Below, piece after piece: positions 1 to 5,763 of a stretch of DNA of 7,888 bases. This DNA is from an uncultured Bacilli bacterium (lineage in GTDB: Bacteria > Bacillota_I > Bacilli_A > RF39 > UBA660), in the NCBI GenBank assembly GCA_910587725.1, contig CAJUNG010000055.1, forward strand, positions 1-7,888, written 5' to 3'. The notes beneath the pieces are model-generated. The model made no database searches. It was not told where the DNA came from and saw only the letters and a program-made list of their open reading frames with translations. Each line of letters starts with the position of its first letter. Within the stretch, counting starts at the first letter, position 1. The position numbers and the translations under genes were made by a program.

Positions 1-39
1 AGTTTTTAACTTTAAGATAGTTAAAAGGGGGAATTGGAA

Positions 40-495
40 ATGGGAAATGAAAAGATAACAGGCGATATGAATATAATAGATATGATAATGGTCATGTCAG
101 AAGGGAATCCTGGAGCATTAACTGTTTTAATGCAAATGATGCAAAATCCTACAAGTTTTTTTGATGTTCTTCTATTAGATTCATTAGATATTAGAGGTTC
201 AAAAATCTGGATGCTTTATAGTGATAGTTGTGGAAAAAATACAGGAAAATTTAATAGAACTTTGATGGCATTGAGATGTGGTGCATATTCTCAAGAAGAA
301 ATTCAAGGAAATTTGGGACTATGTTATGCAATGCCTTTCTTAGATGATTCAATTCAAATTGAAGGTGTACCTTCTTATGATGAAGATTTTGGACCAACGC
401 ACGATAAATGGGATGAATATATTAAAGCTAATAGAGAAGTTGTTGCACAAAAAATTCATGAACAAATAGACGCTAAAGCCCAAAAAAGGTTATAA
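40..495 (+). CDS. hypothetical protein with GNPGAL motif (151 aa)
   Basis: I do not recognise a named family. The protein is soluble, with no signal peptide or membrane segment. Residues about 10-35 carry a conserved-looking SEGNPGAL stretch followed by a Met-rich helix (LMQMMQ). The middle has DIRGSKIWMLYSDSCG, and the C-terminal third is acidic and then ends in a Lys/Ala-rich helix. From memory, similar GNPGAL/IRGxxIW proteins occur as uncharacterised small proteins in Bacillota and their phages, so a phage or accessory origin is possible but unproven. The ATG at 40 is chosen over an in-frame TTG at 34 because the AGGGGG ribosome binding site (26-31) sits 8 nt before the ATG but only 2 nt before the TTG. 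A strong terminator follows 22 nt after the stop. The promoter lies at or beyond the window edge. Coding status is confident; function is unknown. Confidence 0.85.
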   Translation: MGNEKITGDMNIIDMIMVMSEGNPGALTVLMQMMQNPTSFFDVLLLDSLDIRGSKIWMLYSDSCGKNTGKFNRTLMALRCGAYSQEEIQGNLGLCYAMPFLDDSIQIEGVPSYDEDFGPTHDKWDEYIKANREVVAQKIHEQIDAKAQKRL

Positions 496-516
496 AAAAT
501 CTATTTAAAATAAAGA

Positions 517-553
517 CAAAAAGTCTTAAAGTGTAATGCTTTAGGACTTTTTT
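517..553 (+). terminator. bidirectional intrinsic terminator
   Basis: A 14-bp stem (518-531 with 539-552, one G:U pair) encloses a 7-nt loop and runs into a T-run at 548-553. On the opposite strand the hairpin is followed by TTTTTGTCTTTATTTT, so it can also stop minus-strand transcription. It lies between the convergent hypothetical gene and the truncated DUF3658 copy, and the TAA stop of that copy lies inside the stem. Confidence 0.85.
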
Positions 554-867
554 CGAGTCCGAATCTCTAAAAGAATTTGCCAAGTTTCATCACTATAGTT
601 ATTTTCTTCTTCATATGCCATTAGATATGCAACTGTTTTTCTGTTACCATCTTTGTAATAATTTTTTTCGATATAGGGTAAAATATAAGCGTAAGGAACA
701 CCTTTGATTTTCTTGTTATTGAAAATACGTAGTTCACTATTTTGTTGTTTTAAATCTAACCATTCTTTTTGATAAAGTTTTTTTGCCAGTACTTTTTCCT
801 GTTTTAAAACTTTAGCAAACTCACTTTTGCTCACTGCTCCTAAAAAGTAGATTTTTTCTTTATCATT
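541..867 (-). pseudogene. 5'-truncated DUF3658 copy (remnant of a DUF1835/DUF3658 gene)
   Basis: This is a second copy of the C-terminal half of the gene at 1995-2624. Shared blocks include KEWLDLKQQNSELRIF, KKIKGVPY, LMAY-EENNYSDETWQILLEI; DNA identity is visibly high, with long identical runs and one small indel after the VLKQEK segment. The longest frame from a start codon begins at a GTG (832-834) and gives 97 residues, but that GTG aligns with internal Met111 of the full-length protein. Homology continues upstream in frame through KEKIYFLGA to about 862, and a TGA at 868-870 closes the frame. The only SD-like AGGAG is 2 nt from the GTG. The N-terminal DUF1835 half is absent. The last codons read into the terminator stem. 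I therefore call a 5'-deleted pseudogene; a short functional DUF3658-only protein cannot be fully excluded. Confidence 0.72.
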
Positions 868-941
868 TCATCTGTTTCACCCTTATTAAATATTTTTCTG
901 GAAATGAATTTCATTTTAGTTCTCTTATCAATTTTATTTAA

Positions 942-969
942 AGAAATGCAAAAAAGCAGTTGCATTTCT
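942..969. repeat. perfect 9-bp inverted repeat over the tRNA promoter
   Basis: AGAAATGCA (942-950) and TGCATTTCT (961-969) form a perfect 9-bp stem with a 10-nt loop. Its right arm overlaps the proposed -35 box of the tRNA-Arg promoter. There is no T-run on the plus strand; on the minus strand it is followed only by TTTAAAT, so it is a poor terminator. It may be an operator-like site or a leftover structure. The rest of 868-1007 holds no gene that I can support. Confidence 0.5.
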
Positions 970-987
970 ACAAAAATATGTTATAAT
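960..987 (+). promoter_or_regulatory. promoter of tRNA-Arg
   Basis: A perfect TATAAT -10 (982-987) has an extended TGt just before it (979-981). TTGCAT (960-965), 16 nt upstream, is the best but weak -35 candidate (3 of 6). The -10 ends 20 nt before the mature tRNA 5' end, a normal spacing for a directly expressed tRNA. Confidence 0.75.
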
Positions 988-1007
988 CATAGATGTACGA
1001 AAGAAAT

Positions 1008-1084
1008 GTCCGCGTAGCTCAGCTGGATAGAGCAATCGCCTTCTAAGCGATCGGTCACGTGTTCGAATCACGTCGTGGACACCA
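1008..1084 (+). tRNA. tRNA-Arg (anticodon UCU), CCA encoded
   Basis: This tRNA decodes AGA/AGG, the main arginine codons of AT-rich genomes. The full cloverleaf can be drawn. The acceptor is GTCCGCG (1008-1014) with CGTGGAC (1074-1080), one G:T pair. The D stem is GCTC/GAGC. The anticodon stem is ATCGC/GCGAT around the loop CTTCTAA, with anticodon TCT at 1042-1044. The T stem is ACGTG/CACGT around TTCGAAT. The discriminator base is A1081 and CCA is encoded at 1082-1084. It has its own promoter and terminator and is not part of a tRNA cluster. Its 3' side carries repeats suggestive of integration-site use. Confidence 0.97.
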
Positions 1085-1095
1085 CGTTGAAACTC

Positions 1096-1117
1096 AAGCC
1101 CTATGGGCTTTTTCTTT
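1096..1117 (+). terminator. terminator of tRNA-Arg
   Basis: AAGCCC (1096-1101) pairs with GGGCTT (1105-1110) over a 3-nt loop and is followed by TTTCTTT. It begins 12 nt after the encoded CCA, fitting a monocistronic tRNA transcript. Confidence 0.8.
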
Positions 1118-1131
1118 GGCCAACTTTTGGA

Positions 1132-1174
1132 TTAGTACCCATTTTTTTAAATTTTAGTACCCTTTTTAGTACCC
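1132..1174 (+). repeat. three TTAGTACCC direct repeats downstream of tRNA-Arg
   Basis: Three exact 9-bp copies lie at 1132-1140, 1154-1162 and 1166-1174, spaced 22 and 12 bp start to start, separated by T-rich sequence. No coding frame covers them. Clustered short direct repeats beside a tRNA 3' end are typical of arm-type binding sites of tyrosine integrases at attachment sites. Here this is inference only, because no integrase gene and no second copy of the tRNA 3' end are visible. Apart from the terminator and these repeats, 1085-1337 holds only the promoter of the next gene. Confidence 0.6.
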
Positions 1175-1297
1175 GCTTTTGTTCATTTAATTCAGGCAAA
1201 AGGATGTTAAACTTTTAAGGTGCCAAAATTAGCATTTATTTTGAGATAACAGACTTCTAAATCATTACTTTAATTTAAAGACTTTTTATCAGAAGTT

Positions 1298-1306
1298 TGA
1301 TACAAT
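1298..1306 (+). promoter_or_regulatory. extended -10 promoter of the GNAT gene
   Basis: TGaTACAAT (TG at 1298-1299, TACAAT at 1301-1306) lies about 30 nt before the GNAT start codon. I see no convincing -35 box at 16-18 nt upstream, which is tolerable for an extended -10 promoter. Confidence 0.55.
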
Positions 1307-1337
1307 AGATTTACGATTTATAGAAAGAGGTTTACCG

Positions 1338-1946
1338 ATGAAAATAAAAAATCATAGACAAATTGTAGAAATGTTATTTAAAGAGTGGGATTTAGGAAAG
1401 CAAGCATCCCATGCAAAAGGAAAAACCTGTGCCTGGATATATTGGTTTGAAATATTAAGTGAAGCTGAGGAAATCATTATAGAAAAAGAAAATGGTAATA
1501 TCCTTGGGATATGTGGTTATTCGAAATGGAATTCTAAAAAGCATAGAATACGAAAAAAAATATATCAATTATTGAAATGGCTTTTGATTCATAGCTTTTT
1601 AATAAAAAATCGAGAAGCGATTATCAAGTATGATAATGATTATAGATATTTACCTAAAGAGTTAGAAAATTATTTTGATGGAGAAATCGCCATTCTTATT
1701 GTCGACAAACAACATCGAGGAAAGAAAATTGGCAAAAAACTTTTAAATGAAGTATTTAAAATGGCCGCTGATGATGGAATGAAAAATATTCAAATATTAA
1801 GTGACGAATCATGTAATTATAAATTCTATGAAAATTTAGGGTGTACTAAAATATATGAGACTTTGATTCCTAATGGAGAACCCGATAAATGCGGAAAAAT
1901 CACCTCGGAAAAAGGGTTTATCTATGAGAAAAAATTATCCATATAG
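1338..1946 (+). CDS. GNAT family N-acetyltransferase
   Basis: A predicted acetyl-CoA-dependent acetyltransferase of the GNAT superfamily; the substrate is unknown. Evidence for the fold is a β-strand (EIAILIV, about 116-122) leading into the acetyl-CoA pyrophosphate loop HRGKKIGKKLL (about 126-136), a variant of R-x-x-G-x-G/A with Lys at the first Gly position. This is followed by NYKFYENLGC (about 160-169), the usual motif B helix where a Tyr often acts as general acid. At 202 residues it is slightly long, because a basic, hydrophobic insertion (about 66-100) separates the N-terminal strands from motif A; it is too polar overall for a confident membrane segment. The ATG start follows a weak AAAGAGG site by 7 nt. 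The DUF1835/DUF3658 gene begins 48 nt downstream with no terminator between, so the two are probably co-transcribed. Confidence 0.85.
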   Translation: MKIKNHRQIVEMLFKEWDLGKQASHAKGKTCAWIYWFEILSEAEEIIIEKENGNILGICGYSKWNSKKHRIRKKIYQLLKWLLIHSFLIKNREAIIKYDNDYRYLPKELENYFDGEIAILIVDKQHRGKKIGKKLLNEVFKMAADDGMKNIQILSDESCNYKFYENLGCTKIYETLIPNGEPDKCGKITSEKGFIYEKKLSI

Positions 1947-1994
1947 GTAGTGGAAAGACTTAAGCAATAGATTAATCGGATAGGTGGGAAAAAG

Positions 1995-2624
1995 ATGTAT
2001 ACTGAAATTATTTTTGAAAAAGGAACAAAAAATATAGATACTATTGAGGTTTGTTTTGGATATTCAGCTTTCGGTCTTCTTCATCAAAGTGAGTTTAAAG
2101 AACATCACTTATGTGGTATTTTTACTGATTTTTCTTTAGGAAAAATAGAAGAAAAAAACTTCGGTTTAAGCTTAGATTCAAGCAAAAAAATTCGTATTTT
2201 TTCTAGCAGAAAGAATGTTCAAGAATATCTAAACTTCCTTGCCATTTGCCATCAATTTAAAAAGAATGCGATTTCTGTTATTTTTGTTGATGAATATAAA
2301 GAAGAACTCTATTCTTTAGGAGCAATGACTAAAAGAGAATTTATTGAGGTTTTAAAACAGGAAAAAGGACTGACAGAAAAGGAAAAAAATGAATTTAGCA
2401 AAGAATGGTTAGATTTAAAACAACAAAATAGTGAACTACGTATTTTCGATAACAAGAAAATTAAAGGTGTTCCCTATTCTTATATTTTTCCCTATATTGA
2501 AAAACATTATTGTAAAGATAGTGACAGGAAGACAATTACCAATCTAATGGCATATGATGAAGAAAATAACTATAGTGATGAAACTTGGCAAATTCTTTTA
2601 GAGATTTGGGCGCAAAAAAGGTAG
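1995..2624 (+). CDS. DUF1835 and DUF3658 domain-containing protein
   Basis: An uncharacterised cytoplasmic protein family of Bacillota. The N-terminal half (about 15-105) fits DUF1835: a strand plus Gly/Ser turn (IEVCFGYSAFGLL), then FTDFSLGKI, the counterpart of the usual DDLSIGPI signature. The C-terminal half (about 125-207) fits DUF3658: EWLDLKQQNSELRIF, a GVPYSYIFPYI segment, and a closing SDETWQILLEI helix. Assignment is by pattern recall, not a search. At 209 residues it is compact compared with many members of the family. The ATG follows AGGTGG (1982-1987) by 7 nt, a good site. It lies 48 nt after the GNAT gene, so it is probably in the same transcript. A truncated, inverted copy of its DUF3658 half sits at 541-867 across the tRNA, suggesting local duplication or recombination. 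I see no T-tailed terminator after its stop on the plus strand. Confidence 0.82.
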   Translation: MYTEIIFEKGTKNIDTIEVCFGYSAFGLLHQSEFKEHHLCGIFTDFSLGKIEEKNFGLSLDSSKKIRIFSSRKNVQEYLNFLAICHQFKKNAISVIFVDEYKEELYSLGAMTKREFIEVLKQEKGLTEKEKNEFSKEWLDLKQQNSELRIFDNKKIKGVPYSYIFPYIEKHYCKDSDRKTITNLMAYDEENNYSDETWQILLEIWAQKR

Positions 2625-2640
2625 TTTATTCCTACTTCGT

Positions 2641-2668
2641 TTGACAAAACTTTCTATCTATATATCAT
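2641..2668 (+). promoter_or_regulatory. predicted promoter before a short reading frame
   Basis: A consensus TTGACA -35 (2641-2646), a 16-nt spacer and TATCAT (2663-2668, 5 of 6 to TATAAT). It is followed 12 nt later by AAAGGGAG and an ATG, so the arrangement is consistent with a real transcription and translation start. Confidence 0.55.
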
Positions 2669-2695
2669 TTTCCTGTTCTGAAAGGGAGTATTGCA

Positions 2696-2823
2696 ATGTT
2701 AGGAATAAGAACATGGGACTTGAATAAAGTAATTTACAAAAAATGGGTAAGAAGTCTGGATGTGCTTATGTCCCTCAAGACTTTGCTTCTTTAGAAATTA
2801 AAAAAATAGCAAAAATCACTTAG
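2696..2823 (+). pseudogene. short, possibly frameshifted coding remnant (32 aa, or 42 aa after a -1 shift)
   Basis: I do not recognise the product. An ATG at 2696 lies 7 nt after AAAGGGAG (2681-2688), with a near-consensus promoter upstream. The intact frame gives 32 residues (MLGIRTWDLNKVIYKKW..., stop at 2792-2794). Within a run of six A's at about 2738-2743, a one-base shift moves into a second frame, MGKKSGCAYVPQDFASLEI..., ending with TAG at 2821-2823. The codons of that second frame look more protein-like than the end of the first. A single A lost from the run would join them into one 42-residue frame. This may be a decayed gene end, a tiny gene, or a sequencing indel. Plus-strand transcripts here would meet the minus-strand kinase gene head-on. 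Confidence 0.35.
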
Positions 2824-2854
2824 AAAATAAAAGAAGAACCATTTCTAGTTCTTC
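2824..2854 (-). terminator. terminator of the two-component operon
   Basis: On the minus strand GAAGAAC (2854-2848) pairs with GTTCTTC (2839-2833) over an 8-nt loop and runs into TTTTATTTT. The kinase stop codon (2845-2847) lies in the loop, so the terminator overlaps the gene end. Confidence 0.8.
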
Positions 2855-4119
2855 GTTATCCAAAAGGTTACCCCTCCTTTTTTTTCATTTTTTATTGTAA
2901 TATCATAATTCATATAATTTAAAGTTTTCTTCACAATGGAAAGCCCAAGTCCAAATTCTCCTTTCATCCCCTTTCTAAAGGGTACGAAGATGCTTTCTAA
3001 CAAATCCTTATCGATTTTTTCTCCATCATTATATAGTGTTATTCTATCTTTTTTGATTTGTATAATAATTTTACTTTTGGCATATCTTAAAAAGTTATTT
3101 AAGATATTATCGATAATGGTTTCCCAAGAATCATTCGTTCCATAATAAGCGATATGCTTGTCTACTTTTAAAATAAATTCTAAATCTTTTCTTCGATACT
3201 TGAACTTTTCGATTGAAGATGTAACAATGCTTTCTAAGTCGATGACTTCTAATTGTTTTTCTTTAATATCGGATAAGTAATCTAATTTATTTAAGTATAG
3301 TAAGGAGTGTACTTTGTTTTCTAATTTTTCTGTTTGTTCTTCAATTACTTTTAATCCTTCGCTTGTCTCTAGTGCCTCGTCGTGAATTGCTTCAATATAG
3401 GATTTTATTACAGTGAGAGGTGTCTTAAAATCATGGGACACGTTTTGAAACATTTGATTTCGATATTCTTCGTTATTTTTCAGAGAAATTCGCATATCTT
3501 CTAAAGCAAGCTCTAGTGTTTGAATTTCACTGGCATTATTATATCTATTTTTAATGGAATGAGGGAAAGAATCGTCTTCAAAATGTTCAATTTTTTTCTT
3601 TAGAAACTCTAGCTTTTTCACAATGGTTAAACTCCACGCAATAAGAATCATCGAAATAAATAAGACGGTTATTAGTATAATAGGAAAGAAGTTATGTAGC
3701 GCATCCATCTGCGCTTGTTTTATATAATTGTCGTTTGTAATACTGATTTTTGTTACTCGATCAGTACTTGTTGTATAATAGTAGTAAGTTTTTTTACCAA
3801 GGGTAATTTTCCCAAATTTTTCATTTATTTTCTCTAGGATGTCTCTTACCTTTTCAACATCAATTAGTGCTGTAAAATTATCGCTGATAATCACATTGCT
3901 GTCGTATATATAAACATAGGCAATCTCTTGATTTTTTATGCTAGATATATCCGCATCTACAAACTCTAGTGGCTGTCTTAGATAGTTATAGATATTTTTT
4001 TCATATATAGGTAACATTTGTTTTGGTAGTAAAATGCCAATTAGTAAGTAAATCATCAGGACGATAACAAATATGATGATGAGAAGTTGTTGACTTAATT
4101 TATTTCCTTCGAAATTCAT
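2845..4119 (-). CDS. membrane sensor histidine kinase (CssS-like position)
   Basis: The sensor of a two-component system: it autophosphorylates on His and passes the phosphate to the regulator encoded just upstream. Layout of the 424 residues: membrane segment about 10-32; extracellular sensor about 33-143, with a Tyr-rich patch TYYYYTT; second membrane segment about 144-166; linker of HAMP type about 167-215. The dimerisation and phosphoacceptor helix carries VSHDFKTPLT with His229, using Asp instead of Glu after it. The ATPase domain has the N-box NILNNFLRYA (Asn342), a G1-like YNDGEKI in which the usual first Asp is Asn364, and the G2 box GEFGLGLSIV. The Asn-type G1 is common in related Bacillota kinases and does not by itself imply inactivity. 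The start overlaps the regulator stop as ATGA, so translation is coupled. The signal is unknown; secretion stress is an inference from the CssR-like partner. Confidence 0.95.
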   Translation of the reverse strand: MNFEGNKLSQQLLIIIFVIVLMIYLLIGILLPKQMLPIYEKNIYNYLRQPLEFVDADISSIKNQEIAYVYIYDSNVIISDNFTALIDVEKVRDILEKINEKFGKITLGKKTYYYYTTSTDRVTKISITNDNYIKQAQMDALHNFFPIILITVLFISMILIAWSLTIVKKLEFLKKKIEHFEDDSFPHSIKNRYNNASEIQTLELALEDMRISLKNNEEYRNQMFQNVSHDFKTPLTVIKSYIEAIHDEALETSEGLKVIEEQTEKLENKVHSLLYLNKLDYLSDIKEKQLEVIDLESIVTSSIEKFKYRRKDLEFILKVDKHIAYYGTNDSWETIIDNILNNFLRYAKSKIIIQIKKDRITLYNDGEKIDKDLLESIFVPFRKGMKGEFGLGLSIVKKTLNYMNYDITIKNEKKGGVTFWITKN

Positions 4120-4772
4120 GATAGGCGGTATCCGTATCCATAAATCGTATTAATGTTTAATCTCGGCATTTTTTTTCTAAGACGTCTTACTAAGTCATCT
4201 ACTGCCCGGTCGGCACCGTAATAATCACTTCCCCATACATGACTTAATAGTTCATCTCTTGAGAAAGTTTTGTTTTTGTTTTCGACAAGTAAGATTAGTA
4301 AATCAAACTCTAATGTGGTCAGTTTAATTTCTTCATCTTTCTCAAGTACGATTCTTCTATCTGTATCTATGCTATAATTGAGATAAGTATATAGATTGCT
4401 ATTTTTTTCTTTATAAGTGCGTCTTAAAATGTTTCCGACACGAAGAACTAACTCTTTTAAGGAATATGGTTTCGTTAAGTAATCATCACTTCCTAACTCT
4501 AGTCCGATAATTCGGTCTAAGTCTTGGTCTCTAGCAGAGGTGAATATCACAGGAACATCGATATCTTTTTGTCTAATTTTTTTGATGATATCATAACCCG
4601 TTACATCATCTTTTAACATGATATCTAAAATGTATAAGTGATATTCTTCATTATCTTCTAGGACATCTTTTCCTTTCTCATAACAGGTTACTTCGTAGTC
4701 TTCTTTTTCAAGATAACTCTTTACTAACTTGCTTAAGTCTTCTTCGTCTTCTACTAAACATATTTTGTACAT
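4116..4772 (-). CDS. OmpR/PhoB-family response regulator, CssR-like
   Basis: A DNA-binding transcription regulator activated by phosphorylation from the adjacent kinase. The receiver domain (about 1-115) has the acidic pair Glu8-Asp9, phosphoacceptor Asp50 (LDIML), Thr78 in IFTSAR, and Lys101-Pro102 in YLTKPY. The winged-helix domain (about 125-218) has LTTLEFDLL and the recognition segment DRAVDDLVRRLRKKMP ending in IYGYGYR. Several stretches (SARDxDxDR, GLELGSxDY, VWGxDYxGxDR, VDDLVRRLR, KMPxL) match B. subtilis CssR as I remember it; CssR governs the secretion-stress proteases HtrA and HtrB. Whether this one has the same targets is not visible, and no htrA-like gene is in the window. The ATG follows GGTGG by 7 nt. 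The loop after Asp50 lacks the usual Pro (MLK instead of MLP). It is the first gene of the pair. Confidence 0.95.
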   Translation of the reverse strand: MYKICLVEDEEDLSKLVKSYLEKEDYEVTCYEKGKDVLEDNEEYHLYILDIMLKDDVTGYDIIKKIRQKDIDVPVIFTSARDQDLDRIIGLELGSDDYLTKPYSLKELVLRVGNILRRTYKEKNSNLYTYLNYSIDTDRRIVLEKDEEIKLTTLEFDLLILLVENKNKTFSRDELLSHVWGSDYYGADRAVDDLVRRLRKKMPRLNINTIYGYGYRLS

Positions 4773-4790
4773 ATTATCGCCACCAATATT

Positions 4791-4799
4791 AGTATATCA
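4791..4799 (-). promoter_or_regulatory. extended -10 promoter of the two-component operon
   Basis: On the minus strand TGaTATACT (4799-4791) lies 18 nt before the regulator start codon, with the GGTGG ribosome binding site (4784-4780) right after it, giving a very short leader. No good -35 is seen at 16-18 nt. The remaining 4800-4901 holds an orphan AAGGAGG (4839-4833) but no gene I can support. Confidence 0.5.
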
Positions 4800-4901
4800 T
4801 AAAATCTCGAGTATTTTTTATATTTTATCATTCCTCCTTTCATACCTACCATTCTACTCGGAGAAATACGCCTAATTATCTAACAATTGTGGGAAATTAT
4901 G

Positions 4902-4933
4902 AAAAAAAGAATAAAACGTTTTGTCTTATTCTT
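4902..4933 (-). terminator. terminator of yebC
   Basis: On the minus strand AAGAATAA (4933-4926) pairs with TTATTCTT (4914-4907) and runs into TTTTTTT. The stem contains the yebC TAA stop. The loop holds the inner palindrome AAACGTTT, which may extend pairing. It separates yebC from the two-component operon. Confidence 0.75.
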
Positions 4934-5648
4934 CTTTCATATTGTGATAAACATCTTGTACGTCATCTAATTCCTCTAAGGATTCGATTAAAGCATACAC
5001 TTTTTCTCTTGTCTCTTCGGAATCAATTTCAATTTCGTTTTCAGCGACATAAGTTATTTCACTAGTGAGAAAAGTTGCCCTAAGTTTTTCTAATTCTTCC
5101 TTTACACTTAAGAAGGCATCACTCGGAGTATAGATTAAATAAGAATCTTCTTCGGTAATAAAGTCATCTGCTCCGGCATCTAATGCACTCATCATTGCAC
5201 TTTCTTCCTCTAAAGTTTTGGCAATTTCAATAACTCCTTTTCGATTAAATAAGTAGCTAACAGAACCATCCGTTCCTAAATTTCCTCCACGTTTAGTAAA
5301 GGTGCTTCTTACAAATGATGCTGTACGATTTCTGTTATCGGTTAAACAATCAATCATAATCGCAATTCCACTTGGTGCGTATCCTTCATAACGAATACTT
5401 TCAAAATCTTCTGTTGCGTCCTTTCCGATTGCCTTATCAATTGCCTTTTGAATATTATCTTTTGGCATATTTTGACTTCGACATTTTTCTACTACCATTC
5501 TTAATGTTGGATTATCATCGACATTTCCATTAGTCCCCCGTGCTGCAACATAGATTTCTTTGGCAAGTTTTTGGAATATTTTTCCACGTTCTGCATCTGC
5601 TGCTCCTTTGGCCCGATGAATTTTGGCCCACTTTGAATGTCCACTCAT
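4926..5648 (-). CDS. yebC: YebC/PmpR (TACO1) family protein
   Basis: A conserved cytoplasmic protein of 240 residues, the usual family length. Family hallmarks are the N-terminal MSGHSKWAKIHRAKGAADAERGKIF, the PKDNIQKAIDKAIG segment, YEGYAPSGIAIMIDCLTDNRNRT, the RGGNLGTDGSVSYLFNRKG stretch, and the DALDAGADDF-like and ALIESLEELDDVQDVYHN C-terminal blocks. The family was long annotated as a transcription regulator; more recent work on relatives such as TACO1 and bacterial YebC points to a role in translation, helping ribosomes through difficult (for example Pro-rich) stretches. The window does not decide between these. The ATG at 5646-5648 is chosen because AAGGAGG (5662-5656) is 7 nt upstream and MSGHSKWAK is the invariant family start; a frame extending 16 residues further upstream is rejected. 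It is monocistronic, with its own promoter and terminator. Confidence 0.98.
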   Translation of the reverse strand: MSGHSKWAKIHRAKGAADAERGKIFQKLAKEIYVAARGTNGNVDDNPTLRMVVEKCRSQNMPKDNIQKAIDKAIGKDATEDFESIRYEGYAPSGIAIMIDCLTDNRNRTASFVRSTFTKRGGNLGTDGSVSYLFNRKGVIEIAKTLEEESAMMSALDAGADDFITEEDSYLIYTPSDAFLSVKEELEKLRATFLTSEITYVAENEIEIDSEETREKVYALIESLEELDDVQDVYHNMKEE

Positions 5649-5679
5649 GAATTTTCCTCCTTCTTTCGTATCTATTATT

Positions 5680-5708
5680 ATTAAAACATCATTCATTTAC
5701 TTTTTCAA
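5680..5708 (-). promoter_or_regulatory. promoter of yebC
   Basis: On the minus strand TTGAAA (5708-5703) and TTTAAT (5685-5680) are separated by exactly 17 nt, with an extended TGt before the -10. The -10 ends 31 nt before the chosen ATG and 17 nt before the AAGGAGG site, which supports that start. Confidence 0.75.
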
Positions 5709-5730
5709 GCAATTTCTAAATATTCGCGAA

Positions 5731-5760
5731 GAAAAAAGAGAAATTTGATTTTCCTCTTTT
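5731..5760 (-). terminator. terminator of the yutD-like/DUF1292/coiled-coil cluster
   Basis: On the minus strand AAAAGAG (5760-5754) pairs with CTCTTTT (5740-5734); the stem extends inward by AAA/TTT past a one-base bulge and is followed by TTC-type pyrimidines. It begins 3 nt after the coiled-coil gene stop. It separates that cluster from yebC. Confidence 0.75.
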
Positions 5761-5763
5761 ATT

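Noticed and set aside
34..39. In-frame TTG start two codons upstream of the first gene's ATG
   Set aside because: The ribosome binding site AGGGGG would be only 2 nt away; the ATG at 40 has normal 8-nt spacing.
840..914. 24-codon minus-strand frame beginning MKFISRKIFNKG, ending at the start of the DUF3658 remnant
   Set aside because: No good ribosome binding site and very short; it overlaps the remnant frame by one shift and is more likely part of the decayed upstream region.
901..916. Small AT-rich hairpin AAATGA/TCATTT
   Set aside because: Six A/T-rich pairs with no T-run; expected by chance in this composition.
1132..1174. TTAGTACCC copies as a CRISPR array
   Set aside because: Repeats are 9 bp with spacers of 3 and 13 bp, far below CRISPR dimensions, and no cas genes are present.
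1240..1300. ACTTCT/AGAAGT inverted pair upstream of the GNAT promoter, considered as a riboswitch or operator
   Set aside because: Only 6 bp with a long loop and no known leader motif; it lies upstream of the predicted transcription start.
2936..3145. 69-codon plus-strand frame inside the kinase gene
   Set aside because: Antisense shadow of the kinase ATPase domain with no ribosome binding site or family match.
4754..4831. 25-codon minus-strand frame with hydrophobic C-terminus overlapping the regulator start, next to AAGGAGG
   Set aside because: The AAGGAGG is only 1 nt from the ATG, and the predicted promoter of the regulator lies inside the frame, so it would not be on the main transcript.
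5649..5696. 16-residue N-terminal extension of YebC
   Set aside because: The family starts at MSGHSKWAK, the AAGGAGG site fits that ATG, and the extension covers the predicted promoter -10 and leader.
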